Shown: piece by piece, positions 51,634 to 63,221 of the stretch
How positions within the stretch are numbered: the first letter of the stretch is position 1
How the letters are laid out: each line of letters starts with the position of its first letter
Made by a program: the position numbers and the translations under genes
Assembly (NCBI GenBank): GCA_963971405.1
Contig: OZ020488.1
Location: 31,763,089-31,827,088 of the forward strand
DNA: 64,000 nt
Direction of reading: 5' to 3'
From: Psococerastis gibbosa
Lineage: Eukaryota; Arthropoda; Insecta; Psocodea; Psocidae
The notes under the pieces: generated by a model
Told to the model about the DNA's origin: nothing
The model's database searches: none
The model's input: only the letters and a program-made list of their open reading frames with translations

Positions 51634-54600
51634 ATGACTTGTAAAGTAGCCCAGCTAAATGCCCACCATGCCAGGGGCGCATCTGCTGTCCTGGCAAGGC
51701 TTTTTCTACATGATGAAGTGGACATAATGCTGGTCCAAGAACCCTGGATCGTTAAGAAACAGGTCAGAGGGCTAAATAGCAAGCACTCTACTGTAATATG
51801 GGACCAGGGAAGTGATGTCCCCCGGTCTTGCATAGTCATTAGAAACAGTATTAAATATACATGTATCGCGGAGCTTACAAAGAGAGATGTGGTGAGCCTA
51901 CAGCTCCATGTTTTATTGGAAGGTAGGCCCAAAACCATTGTCATCGCCTCTATGTATTGTGCAGGTGATCTACCTATCCTGTCGACTGAACTGGTGGGGC
52001 TAACAGAATATTGCAGGAAAAGGAACTTACCCTTACTGCTGTCCTGCGATGCCAATGGCCATCACTCAGAATGGGGTAGTACCGACATTAACGACAGAGG
52101 TGAATCCCTCTTAGAATTTATAATCGAGAACGACCTCGATATATTAAACGTAGGAAATACTCCGACTTTTGTAACCAAAGCTAGACAGGAGGTGCTCGAC
52201 ATTACTGTAGCATCTCTGGACCTAGGCGGGGTCATAACTGACTGGAGGGTTTCATCAGAACCATCCCTGTCAGATCACAGAATTATTACCTTCAACATCA
52301 AGGGCGTTGATAAAGAAGTAAAGTTCTATCGCAACCCAAGGAGGACAGATTGGAAGCTTTATAAGGAAACCCTTAAATCCAATCTTGAACCCGACTTGAG
52401 CTCGATTAAGAATATTACAGATATTGAAACGGCCGTAATCAACATCAACAAAGCCATGATTGCAGCCTATGAAGAGAGCTGCCCGAAGAGACGCCATCAG
52501 GAGGTGAAAACCACCCCATGGTGGACCAGAAGCTTAGCACGCCTGCGTACCAACGTTCGGAAAGGGTTCAACAAGGCCAAAGCTGAAGGTAAGTGGGAGG
52601 ACTATAAAGTGCTGCTACATGCCTATAATAAGGAAATCAAGCTGGCTAAACGGGATAGCTACAGAAATTTCTGCTCTGAAATTAACTCTATCCCTGCTGG
52701 AGCCAGGCTGTATAAAGCACTATCAAAGGGGGGAGGTCGAGGGGCGTCATCTTTAAGACTGCCAGATGGATCATACACCGATGGTGAGGACCAACGCTTA
52801 AAGCTGCTCCTTGAGACTCACTTTCCGGGTTGTACCCCCTTTGATAATGCTTTAGAAAATGTAGCTGAAAAAAAGCCTAGCATGCATGACTGGAGGCTAG
52901 CGACAACTGTGTGTACTCGCCAATCGATAGATTGGGCTATTAGCTCATTTTCGCATTTTAAGTCAGCTGGGAGCGACGGGATCTTCCCAGCCCTTCTGCA
53001 GGAAGGAAGGGATGAACTCATACCGCACCTAATAAGAATATTCAGGAGTAGCTTAGCCACAAGATACATACCCAAGCCTTGGAGGAATGCAGTCGTAGTT
53101 TTTATCCCCAAATCTGGGAAAAAAGACACGACGGCCGCCAAATCGTATAGACCTATTTGTCTAACCTCCTTTCTGTTAAAGACTTTGGAGAAAATTATAG
53201 ACAACTATATTAGAAACAACACATTATTGCGAAGCCCACTCCACCCCTCCCAACACGCATACCGCACAGGGAGGTCAACGGAAACGGCACTATATCAATT
53301 GACAAATTTTATTGCCGATGCTATCGAATGTAAGGACACAGTCTTCTGTGTTTTTACAGATATTGAAGGCTGCTTTGACAATACATCCCACTCGTCTATT
53401 GAGAATGCCCTCAACGACAAGGAGGTTGACCCGACTATTATAGACTGGGTAATGGCAGCCCTAACTAGCAGGGTAGCGGTGGCACAGGGGGTGGCTATGA
53501 AAACCACTAGGGGATGCCCCCAGGGGGGTGTGCTGTCACCGCTATTGTGGACGAGTGTAGTAGAAAAGCTTCTACAAATACTTACTGACAGGGGCATAGA
53601 ATGCATTGGCTATGCTGATGACGTCGTGGCCATGGTCAGAGGGAAAAATGACAGTACACTGTGCGAGCTCCTGCAGCACGTGGTTGATATTATTGCTGAA
53701 TGGTGCAAAACAGTAGGCCTCAAACTAAATGTGGCCAAAACATGTCTAGTTCCCTTCACTAATAGAAGGAAGCTATCATTGAAGCAAGTCCTCATTGGGG
53801 GCAAACCAATAGCATGGGAACGGCAAGTCAAGTATTTAGGAGTAACCCTGGATACTAAACTAAATTACAAGAAGCATATAGAAGACGTAGTGGTTAAAGC
53901 CAAACGATCTATTATGATTTGCAGGAGAATGGCGGGGAAGAAATGGGGCACTTCCCCCAGAGCCCTCCGAGATTTGTATTTATTGATTGTAAGGCCCATT
54001 ATTACGTATGGAAGTGTGACTTGGGCCCACAGGACTGCAGTACAAAGTATAAGAGACACCCTCACTAAAGTACAAAGACTGGCCTGTGTATGCATTACAG
54101 GGGCTATGAAATCCTGTCCCACTGCAGCAATGGAGATTGTGCTGGACTTCCCACCCCTCCATATTGCAGTGGAAACGTCAGCCGAAATGGCAAGGCTACG
54201 GATTATTAGGAGCGGGGTAAAAAGGAGTGGAAGGGCAATTAAGAGAGACTCAGCCTCTCTGACTACGTCTGACCACTGCCTGGATATGCCAAGCGATAGA
54301 ATTCACCCAAAATACTGTTTTAAGAGGGAATTCGAAACTATATTAGGGACAAAGAAAGAATACTGCGAATCAGCAGGAATTCTCAATAGTCACACAATTA
54401 AGTGGTTCACTGATGGCTCTAGGCTGGGACGTACAAGACCAAGAACAGGTCTTGGCGTCTTTGGTCCTGGGGTGAAATATCTGGAGTCTCTTGGGGAGAC
54501 AACTACAGTCTACCAGGCTGAGTTATGTGCCCTTGACAGATGTATGCAAATGAATCTCGACAGGGAATATAGATCGAGAGAAATTGTTATCATGTCAGAT

Positions 54601-55239
54601 AGCCAAGCAGCCCTTAAAGCAATAACAGCATACAAAATCACCTCACAACTAGTGTGGGAATGTAGATTGAAACTGGACATACTGTCCGGTGCGAATAAGG
54701 TTACCTTGATATGGGTGCCTGGGCACACAGGCATTGAAGGCAATGAGGTTGCTGACCAGCTTGCAAAAAGGGGAGCTACCTCCCCTTTTACGGGACCCGA
54801 ACCTTTTTGCGGTGTTGGGGAAACCCTCGCCCGCAGATTTGTTAAAGGCAGGGAGAACCTGAAAGTGGCTGAATACTGGACCTCATTGCCGGGCCTTCGG
54901 CAAGCCAAAATGCTCCTGGGAAGCCACCAGCGCAAAAGAGCCCAAGTATGCATTAATATGAACAGGAGACATCTGCGCGTGATCACAGGATTCCTCTCTG
55001 GGCATTGCAACTTGAATGGACATCTGACCAACATAGGTGTCAGAGAGTCTAGAGCATGCAGATTCTGTAACGAAGGAGCGGAGGACCCCGAGCATATCCT
55101 CCTTCACTGCGATGCAATCGCACGTAGAAGAGCAGCATGCTTGGGAAACTTGCAATTACATGTAAAAGACCTACCACTTCTAAATCCCCTCAAGGTCCTG
55201 GCTCTCCTGAGGGAAATAGGCCTCGAGGAACTGATGTAG
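51634..55239 (+). CDS. LINE ORF2: endonuclease, reverse transcriptase, RNase H
   Basis: A 1201-aa polyprotein nicks target DNA, reverse-transcribes the element's RNA there and digests the RNA. The endonuclease (1-220) shows LNAHHARG, QEPW (E36), SCDANGHHSEWGS (D139, N141) and SDHR (D214, H215). The RT (about 445-760) shows SAGSDGIFP, YRPICLTSFLLKTLEKIID, FTDIEGCFDNT and YADD at 660-663. The RNase H has D927 (FTDGS), E963 (QAEL), D989 (SDSQ), H1031 and D1041 (GHTGIEGNEVAD). A CxxC-HC knuckle starts at C1142. Every catalytic residue is present and no stop interrupts the frame. The length is normal for the group. Confidence 0.93.
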   Translation: MTCKVAQLNAHHARGASAVLARLFLHDEVDIMLVQEPWIVKKQVRGLNSKHSTVIWDQGSDVPRSCIVIRNSIKYTCIAELTKRDVVSLQLHVLLEGRPKTIVIASMYCAGDLPILSTELVGLTEYCRKRNLPLLLSCDANGHHSEWGSTDINDRGESLLEFIIENDLDILNVGNTPTFVTKARQEVLDITVASLDLGGVITDWRVSSEPSLSDHRIITFNIKGVDKEVKFYRNPRRTDWKLYKETLKSNLEPDLSSIKNITDIETAVININKAMIAAYEESCPKRRHQEVKTTPWWTRSLARLRTNVRKGFNKAKAEGKWEDYKVLLHAYNKEIKLAKRDSYRNFCSEINSIPAGARLYKALSKGGGRGASSLRLPDGSYTDGEDQRLKLLLETHFPGCTPFDNALENVAEKKPSMHDWRLATTVCTRQSIDWAISSFSHFKSAGSDGIFPALLQEGRDELIPHLIRIFRSSLATRYIPKPWRNAVVVFIPKSGKKDTTAAKSYRPICLTSFLLKTLEKIIDNYIRNNTLLRSPLHPSQHAYRTGRSTETALYQLTNFIADAIECKDTVFCVFTDIEGCFDNTSHSSIENALNDKEVDPTIIDWVMAALTSRVAVAQGVAMKTTRGCPQGGVLSPLLWTSVVEKLLQILTDRGIECIGYADDVVAMVRGKNDSTLCELLQHVVDIIAEWCKTVGLKLNVAKTCLVPFTNRRKLSLKQVLIGGKPIAWERQVKYLGVTLDTKLNYKKHIEDVVVKAKRSIMICRRMAGKKWGTSPRALRDLYLLIVRPIITYGSVTWAHRTAVQSIRDTLTKVQRLACVCITGAMKSCPTAAMEIVLDFPPLHIAVETSAEMARLRIIRSGVKRSGRAIKRDSASLTTSDHCLDMPSDRIHPKYCFKREFETILGTKKEYCESAGILNSHTIKWFTDGSRLGRTRPRTGLGVFGPGVKYLESLGETTTVYQAELCALDRCMQMNLDREYRSREIVIMSDSQAALKAITAYKITSQLVWECRLKLDILSGANKVTLIWVPGHTGIEGNEVADQLAKRGATSPFTGPEPFCGVGETLARRFVKGRENLKVAEYWTSLPGLRQAKMLLGSHQRKRAQVCINMNRRHLRVITGFLSGHCNLNGHLTNIGVRESRACRFCNEGAEDPEHILLHCDAIARRRAACLGNLQLHVKDLPLLNPLKVLALLREIGLEELM

Positions 55240-55314
55240 ATATGTAGATTCTTTGTTGTAGGGGGCCCAATAGGCCCAATAGGCTGAAGTGCACACAGGT
55301 AACACCTGTACCCC

Positions 55315-55348
<34 letters not shown>

Positions 55349-55352
<4 letters not shown>

Positions 55353-55893
55353 TCCGGTTTCGTTACTCAATTTAACACCTAAAACATGCCTGAAGGTAGA
55401 AATCATCAATAGAAAGGTTTCGCAAAAAAATTATTTTTTAGTCATTTTTCATTACAATTTAGTTATTTTTATTTTTTACCCCCAGAAGCAAACTATCAAG
55501 GGGCAAGAGACCCCCGTATTGGTCAATTAATGACGACTACAATATATGTGAATTTAAAAGCAATCGTTGGAGCCGTTTTTGAGAAATAATTTTTTTAGAA
55601 GTTTTTTGGAGTTTTTGAGAATAAAACTCCCCAAAATTGAGTTAGCCCAAAATAAAAAAAAATTGTCTTAAGGCAAGGTTTTTTGCAAACCTACATGGCA
55701 AATTTCATTAAAATCGACCGTGTAGTTTGCCCGGAAATTGATGAACAGACAGACAGAGCGACAGACATTTCGTAAAAACCACTTTTTTTGGTTCCTGGGA
55801 CCTCAAAACGTGTAAATCCGTTGAAATCTCGGAGTCAAAAATTTTGACCGTCACAAAGCTTTCCTTATAACTCCTTATTATAAATTGGAAAGC
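55349..55893 (+). repeat. 0.87-kb repeat copy 6, right half
   Basis: The text resumes at CCTGTCCGGTTTCGTTACTC, exactly where the family should continue after the LINE target site. It runs through the GACA microsatellite (55745-55766) to ATAAATTGGAAAGC at 55893. Confidence 0.78.
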
Positions 55894-55957
55894 AATAACA
55901 ATAAAATTCTACTAAGCAATAGATTTCAAACCCCCTAATAACAACTCCGGAGTTGTA

Positions 55958-56018
55958 ACTTGTACCTCCTATATTATGTTATCCCGATAATCGAGCAAGA
56001 TATCGGGTTTTGTCTGAA
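55958..56018 (+). repeat. Direct repeat flanking the split 0.87-kb repeat, right copy
   Basis: This is the partner of 50798-50858, and similarity decays gradually to about 56075. The sequence from there to 56398 is unique, with no gene recognised. Confidence 0.7.
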
Positions 56019-56398
56019 TTCTAGAGCTCTTTTAGTCTCCTAATACTTCTTCATGTTTTCAGCTCTTGTGTCACACCCATAGAAAAATGGCGGGAGCCTA
56101 TCTCCTACGGGGCACCCGTTAACCATAAGCCAACAACCAGAGATACCTACCAACGTAAAAAATATCGAAGTCATTCACATTGCATCATAGCAGAATGGAT
56201 ACCTGGACCCGGTCAAAACTCTGTACTTAGCTTGGGCAGGCTATTTTCCCAGTGAAATTGCGTACTTATCTTGTGTAGGCTACACTAGCAGCAATATTGG
56301 TTACGGTCTACAGCCACGGGATGGTCAAAGGTAGGACTCTATATTAAACAGGTATTGTCATCCGCCATTTTGAATCCCTTTTAAGTCTGGTGTATAAG

Positions 56399-57052
56399 CA
56401 GAGGCGGTCTTAGGGGGTGGGGTACAGGAGTACAGGACGATCACCCAGGGTCTCGCTCTTGCAGGGGCCTCGCGCAACAAGCCAAGCAAATGAAGATATA
56501 AAAAGATAAAAGATATTTTTTTATTTAAAACTTTTGAAGCATAGCAATGAGTGACAGCAAGTTTTACAAAGTTACTAAGGAGACTATTATGTTTATAGCA
56601 ACTATTGTCTCTAAAAACCGTCAGACCATTGGGTTTGAGGCTTAGAGCCTCCCAAAAAACTAAAGATACCAAATTAATATTAAAAAAAGGTATTATTAGT
56701 GGATAAAATAGCAAATAGGCTACTTAAACCAAACAACCAGCAGATCTACTTTCGCATCACATGCTTTTCACGAAGGACAAAGAGCCTCGCAATGACTTGC
56801 CACCCTCGCAATGGGTAAGGCCGCCACGCTGTGTAAGCAAAGCATTGGGTGTTTATCTATTTATTTTTAGAAATTTATCATTGTTTATTGCTTTTCAATT
56901 TATAGGCTACGTAGTATAAGGAAAGCTTTGTGATGGTCGAAATTTTCGATTCCGAGATTTCAACGGATTTACACGTTTTGAGGTCCCAGGAACCCAAAAA
57001 AGTGGTTTTTACAAAATGTCTGTCTGTCGCTCTGTCTGTCTGTATGTCTGTA

Positions 57053-57083
<31 letters not shown>

Positions 57084-59122
57084 GCGTCGATTTCCGGGCA
57101 AACTACTCGGTCAATTTTTTTTATTTGGGGCTAACTTAATTTGGGGGGGGGGGGGGGTTTATTCTCAAAAAACTCCAAAAAACGTCTAAAAAAATTATTT
57201 CTCAAAAACGGCTCCAACGATTTCTTTTAAATTCACATATATTGTAGTCGTTATTAATGTTAACGAAATGCGGGGGGTCGCTTGCCCCTTGATAGGTTTC
57301 TTCTGGGGGTAAAAAAATAAAAATAACTAAATTTTAATGAAAAATGACTAAAAAATAATTTTTCTGTGAAACCTTTCTATCGATGGTTTCTACCTTCAGG
57401 CATGTTTTAGGTGTTAAATTGAGTAACGAAACTGGACAGGTTGCTTTCCCAGAAAAGCATTTGGTTTTGTAAAAAAAAATGTTTTTTTGAAAAAATGATA
57501 GAAAATTCACCCTCAAATGCATTGCGTGCCCTGCCAGTATTGCTGTGTGGTAATGTGTTGGTCTGACCTATCTAGAATTTACCTCACCTCCAGTAACGTC
57601 AGGTGGACAACCCCCCCCCCCCCCCCCGCGAGTTATCGGAAATTTAACCATAGGAAAATTATTTACCATGAAATTACTCATTTTTCTCTATCTACTAATT
57701 TTGATAAATTGGAAAGCATGTTCGAGTAAACTCGGACCGGTTCTTTATTATATTATTTAAGAAAAAGGTTCTACCCATAAGGGAAGTGCTTAATAAAAAA
57801 AATATTAAAACGGGTTTCGTTCTTTTTAATCTTTTACTTTCTTACAATACTCACCATATAGAATTCAAAATGGCGGATGACAATACCCGGGTAAATAGTG
57901 CCTTAGTCACAGGAAAACTATCTTCACTCTTCAGGAACCCGCCATTAGAAGCTACAATTGAAAAAATATGTTGTGGTCATTCCAGAAGCGAAATAGACCA
58001 ATTTTTCATAGTATTCCCTCTCCGAGGCTCCAACGGTCATGAGTCACATATTCAGCAGTGTAGTGCAGAAGTGTAAGATGGAGGGGATTGGAAGCAATGA
58101 TAGGGAACGGCATGGCTGGAAGGTTGGGAGAGTTGGCAGCAGAATATATGAGTTGGAGAGAAGGAGAAGAAAGATGGCCCTCGGAGAACATTCATAGCTG
58201 GCTGGGATATATTTCAGCAGCAGGGGCGGTCGTTTGTCTCCTGCAGCGCACCGAGAACTCCTTTTTCATCCAGTGGCGTTTGGTACCTATCAGCAAAATA
58301 TGTACCAGTGGCGGACTTGCGACTTTGATGGGCAGTATAAATGATTTAATAGTACCGGTAATGACTTTTTGTCCTACTAAGCTAACCTGGCCAAGTTATG
58401 GCTATAAACTGCAGAGGCGGACGCAGCAACTGGCACTGAGGGCAATTGCCCCCCCCCCCCCTTTGGAAGGCAGTTACATTCTTTGCCTCTAAAATTCAAG
58501 TGTTAACTGCACTCAAATTGCGTAAAACTCCACTATTTCAGCCCTATTTTTCAAACTCTTTCTCCCGGCGGAGACCCCCGGGCCCCACTTGCGCACAATT
58601 TCATTAATTCCCTGTAATATAGAAACCTTATTGCTCTGAAACTGCGTAAAACCCCAATATTTCGGACCTATTTTTCAAAATATTTCTCTTGGGACCCTCC
58701 CCATATCCTCCAAACCCTCTGGCTCATGCGCAAAGGACACTAAGGTCATTAATGTAAAAGCTGCGTACGTCCATGAGAACGGCTTTCCCCATTTTATACT
58801 TTTTTATGAAAATAGGTGGAGCGGCGCCAAATTATACACCGTCCCCTTCGAAAACCGTTCGTTGCACTACTTTTTTTTTGTTTTTTGTTTTTTTTGTTTT
58901 TAAAAAGGTTAATCCCATACAATCAATTCAATGAATGTATCCGATTGACCTCTTCAGTCGCCTCACTAAGTTACCTAATAAGTACTTGTGTCGAGTAACG
59001 ACACGTCTCCGATCGCATAGCGTGTAGAGACTCGCACATGTACAAGCACGCTACCATCTGGCCATTGAAGTCGATAAACTTACAAGTGCCTCCCCCTTTT
59101 ATGAGGACTGGGACCGCCTCTG
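56399..59122. mobile_element. Possible old hAT-like element (2.7 kb) with nested repeat
   Basis: CAGAGGCGGTC at the left and GACCGCCTCTG at the right form an 11-bp inverted pair. The flanks TGTATAAG and CGTATAAA agree at six of eight positions. The inside contains 0.87-kb repeat copy 7 and, near 58413, a CAGAGGCGGACGCAGC string with poly-C that may be another element end. No transposase-like frame is recognised, so the pairing could be accidental. Confidence 0.4.
56890..57746 (-). repeat. 0.87-kb interspersed repeat, copy 7
   Basis: It is near full length, from GCTTTTCAATTTATAGG to GGACCGGTTCTTT. The TGTC microsatellite (57018-57084) is the longest in the window, and poly-G and poly-C tracts lie at 57143 and 57611. 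Relative to copy 2 a short block after GCAAACTACTCGGTC is missing. Confidence 0.8.
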
Positions 59123-59124
59123 CG

Positions 59125-59158
59125 TATAAAGCCCTTTCTTTCACTCAACTTGGAAGAC
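59125..59158 (-). mobile_element. SINE scrap
   Basis: ATAAAGCCCTTTCTTTCACT plus CAACTTGGAAG is a short inverted match to the part of the SINE reading CTTCCTAGTTGAGTGTAAGA (compare 41624-41650). Confidence 0.45.
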
Positions 59159-59734
59159 TATACTGTTCCTTTCAGGTGCCCGTACTAGTTAACTACTGAT
59201 TTTTAAGCGAAACTTATGTAAAAAAATTGAATGATACTAAGAAATTCAATAAGTTAACTTTTTGGCTGGAGCTTCTGTCATCAAACCTGCCTTATTATGC
59301 ATGTTTTAGGGCCTTATAGAATTGGTAACAATTTCTGTTGAAACCATATCCATATCTTTCGAAAGGCAGATGATTTTTTACTTTAACTTTCATTTAATAA
59401 TTTTATTGGTTTCAATTTTTTGAGGAATGTAAAACAGGTTTTTAGTACAATTATAACCTACTGCACACAGTACAGACTATATTTCCTTATTTAGGTGCGC
59501 ATCCTTAAAATCAGCCAATATTAGGTATAAATAAATGAACAACGATTATGATCAGGCCTATACTCCAAAGTGTATACCACTGCCCCCCCCCCCCTCCCGG
59601 AGCTCGGCGAAGTCTTTACCAGAAAATTGTCGCATATTTACATTCATTAAGCAATTTGTAGATAAACTGTAACTAGCCTTATTGAAATTATATCGATTAG
59701 GAAATGTCTGTTAGTCTCAGTTCCACGGAAGGAT
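59159..59734. other. No gene recognised
   Basis: This is AT-rich unique sequence with a C tract near 59583 that may be an eroded MITE end. Confidence 0.45.
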
Positions 59735-59900
59735 GTAGCCCATTTGGGGGGGGGGGGGGGGGGTAGCTATGGGTCAAAATAGAACAAACTTATGTAGTAT
59801 CGATTAAATTAAAATTTGAGCGCAATAAATAAACTTACAACAGATTTACTAAAAAAAAAAAATGAAAAATTGGGGGGAGGGGGCAGCTTCCCCCTCAGCT
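59735..59900 (+). repeat. Dispersed poly-G/C repeat family T, copy c
   Basis: GTAGCCCATTTGGGGG, poly-G, GGGTCAAAATAGAACAAACT, TTACAACAGATTTACT and a GGGGGCAGCTTCCCCCTC block match the order in the copies at 22486 and 45645. Confidence 0.5.
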
Positions 59901-60650
59901 CCCCACACCAACCACCTAATGTACTTGTATGTTTAAAGCCCCGTGGTCCTGCAGCGCACAGACATTCTTGTGTCGTAATGAGCCTTCGCGTACACGAATG
60001 AAAAACGAATGAAACGTTGTTAGAGTGGCTGGTACCGTTTGGAAACAAGTTTGGACACACCGTATAAACCTCTAGAAGAATGATGAAGTTGGGGCTGGCA
60101 CGCATGGAGGCGTACACCCAGTGCCAGGCTATAATTACAAGTCATTTTCTCAGTGTTTTATACGACCAGAATTAGCGACGCGCCCAGAAGTGCATAAATA
60201 AATCCTCGGCTATGACTAATGCCTTCACATTTAATTGATACATTCGTTTTATGGCAAACGAGGACCATTGCTTGTCCTCCACCATATATTTTTATTCCGT
60301 CAGACAGTAATTTAGTGTTTTCAATTATTACTTGTCGTATTTCTCACTGTAACCCTCCTCCTTTCGTTTCTGTTAAATGGTTTGATTGTAGGGGAGAAAT
60401 TTTATTGTTTGTAGATTTCCATTGGTTGTTTCTCACAGAGGAGTTTATTTTAGGCTATTACAATAGCTCTATGATTCTATGAATTACAAGATCTTATTTT
60501 TTATTCAGTATACATAGTAGTTTGTCTCTGTGATAGTACCAGTACCCAATCTACTTAATTGAGAGTTTTGATATTGCACGCATATCCAATAACGATGTGG
60601 TCAATTATATTTTGTATGTAAGCTGTATAACCATGCGTATTTTTTTTTCT
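59901..60650. other. No gene recognised
   Basis: This is unique sequence. The longest open frame (60219-60482) has no motif. Confidence 0.45.
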
Positions 60651-60900
60651 TCCTTTTCCTTGTCCAGTATTCCCTGGACAAGGAGCATATATTACAAAAA
60701 TACAATACATAATAATACCATCCCGCATCCCCAAGCTAGCGCTTATTTGGGACAAAAGACTCATACAGTGCTGCTAAACAAGGCTTAATCATTTATTTTT
60801 GTTATTTATTTATAATGTTTATTTTATTTTATTTTTATTTTTATGTTATTTTAACTTGTTATTTTAATGTCAGTTTTTATTATTATTATTATTAACTCCC
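60651..60900 (+). repeat. Dispersed 240-bp repeat ending in TAA-rich tail, copy B
   Basis: It is almost the same as 14220-14457, from CCTTTTCCTTGTCCAGT through CCATCCCGCATCCCCAAGC to TTATTATTAACTCCC. The main difference lies in the length of T- and TTA-runs. Confidence 0.65.
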
Positions 60901-62058
60901 ATTGACCAGCCATCTTTTTATACCCACTTTTAACTCACCCATCTGTTTAAATTTTTTCATTTGTGGATGAAGTTCATGAAATATCTTTGGTATAAGTTCT
61001 TTGTTTAATCTCTCTCCGTATTTGCTATATGTTATCTCAATAATAATAATAATAATAATAATTAGATTAAATATTATTATTACATCTGATTTAACTTCTG
61101 GTATTGCAGTTCCTATAGTAAATAGTATCTTTAATTATCAGTAAAAACAATCCGAAAATCACGGCCATCTTTATATCCGCCTCTAAACCACCCACGATAT
61201 CAAAGTCTAACTTGATAGCTTGACGAGTGACATTTATTCTCCATTATCGGTTTATAGCCTTGTCCTCCAGGAGTGGTACACGTTCTGTATGACCAGGAAT
61301 TACAAGAAAAAAAATTAGTTTTATATTGTTTTCAGGTGCCGTTAACATTAATTTCCCCTGCCACTCCATTATGCTGCCCAAAACACTTTGTTAAACTGCT
61401 GCCCTGACGATAACTAGAAACATGTAATGTAGGACAAGCAAACCCTGTTATTAGTCTCCCAAGTTGACAACCGGCTTCCCCGGAGTTGATGTCAGCCCGC
61501 GGCGCCAATTCCGTAAATGACAAGGTGCTTCGAATATACTTGTCAGACCTCTCAAGTAACGTATAATATTAATTATAGTTATAAATAATGATATACTGTC
61601 AGCGTCGTTATCCTAATAACAAATTAAACGCAGCTATTAATTAATTTTACATTGGTCTTTTTGAAAAATTAAAATAGTTTCGGAATTTGTATAGTATTTG
61701 TAGGTTATATAAATTATTTTATTTGGCATCCCAAGGCTTCAGAAGGCAGACTATAAAACCAATCAGTATCAATATCTGCAGGCCCATATTCAAGTTTCAA
61801 GGCCCCGCCTAAAACTTGATTGAACATTAAATTGTTATAAAATTGTACAGAAATGATAAATTTAGGTAGGATATATAGGCGCTTCATTGGAAAGTAGTCA
61901 TTATTATTGTTTGAAATTCTCCTACCTATTAAAGTGCAATAGGTCTTCACTGCTACATATGAAAGATCTGGGAAATATTTTCATTCAGGCTTACGCCTCA
62001 AACTAAAAAGTGTAAGAATGAACTGAAAGGTCCAAAATTTGCCCATTGGGCCAATATG
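60901..62058. other. No gene recognised; AAT microsatellite
   Basis: An AAT run lies at 61038-61062. No coding or repeat structure beyond that is recognised. Confidence 0.45.
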
Positions 62059-62925
62059 AAAAGAACCGGTCCGAGTTTACTCGAACATGCTTTCCAATTT
62101 ATCAAAATTAGTAGATAGAGAAAATGAGTAATTTCATGGTAAATAATTTTCCTATATTTCCGATATCTCGGGGAGGGGGAGGGGGGGAGTTGTCCACCTG
62201 ACGTCACTGGAGGTGAGGTAAATTCTAGATAGGTCAGACCAACACATTACCACACATCAATACTGGCAGGGCACGCAATGCAATTGAGCGTGAATTTTCT
62301 ATCATTAAAAAAAAAAAAACATTTTTTTGTACAAACCAAATACTTTTCTGGGAAAGCAACCTGTCCGGTTTCGTTACTCAATTTAACACCTAAAACATAA
62401 CTGAAAGAAGAAATCATCGATAGAAAGGTTTCGCAGAAAAATTATTTTTTAGTCATTTTTCATGAAAATTGAGTTATTTTTATTTTTTACCCCCAGAAGC
62501 AAACTATCAAGGGGCAAGCGACCCCCCGCATTTTATCAACATTAATAACAACTACAACATATGTGAATTTAAAAGAAATCGTTGGAGCCGTTTTTGGGAA
62601 ATAATTTTTTTACGTGTTTTTTTGGAGTTTTTTGGGAATTAAACCCCCCCAAATTGAGTTGGCCCCAAATAAAAAAAAAATCGTTTCGAGGTATAATTTT
62701 TATGAACCTACATGCCAAATTTCATCAAAATCGACCGAATAGTTTGCCCGGAAATTGACGCACAGACTGACAGACAGACAGACAGACAGACAGACAGAGC
62801 GACAGACAGACAGACAGACATTTCGTAAAAACCACTTTTTTGGGTTACTGGGACCTCAAAACGTGTAAATCCGTTGAAATCTCGGAATCGAAAGCTTTCC
62901 TTATACTACGTATAAATTGGAAAGC
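62059..62925 (+). repeat. 0.87-kb interspersed repeat, copy 8 (full length)
   Basis: It begins AAAGAACCGGTCCGAG and ends ATAAATTGGAAAGC. A G-rich tract (62170), the GACGTCACTGGAGGTGAGG block and a GACA microsatellite (62769-62820) occur in family order. The length is 867 bp. With copy 2 it defines the full element. Confidence 0.82.
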
Positions 62926-63178
62926 AATTAAGAAAACCTTCATTCCTCTTTTCATTCATTGTTAAATATTAGAAGAAATGAATAAAATGAAATGTACTAA
63001 TATATGGTATGGCTTATATAAAATAGTTCGGAGGTGACTGGGTATTTTGGGGGATTCCTAGCTGTGCACATATTGCTACAGTTCCTGGTAAATCTCCATG
63101 ATTCAATCTTTGAAGTTTGCGTAGTGGCCCTGAAGATGTTGACGGCAGATCTTTCTTTCTTTCTTTTCCTTGCCCAGT

Positions 63179-63221
<43 letters not shown>

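Larger units (their letters stand above)
51247..55348 (+). mobile_element. LOA/R1-group LINE with RNase H, young, 5'-truncated
   Basis: The insertion is bounded by (AA)CCTGTCCGGTT, an 11-13 bp target duplication at 51234-51246 and 55347-55359. It ends in a poly(A) tail of about 28 bases. It contains the 3' part of ORF1 and an uninterrupted ORF2. RNase H plus a C-terminal Cys/His knuckle and an APE endonuclease place it in the I/R1/LOA group. The intact frame and tail indicate a recent insertion. The missing start of ORF1 means that this copy alone is not complete. Confidence 0.9.

Noticed and set aside
56930..57139. Cys/Leu/Ser-Val repeat open frame
   Set aside because: It is translation of the TGTC microsatellite in the 0.87-kb repeat.
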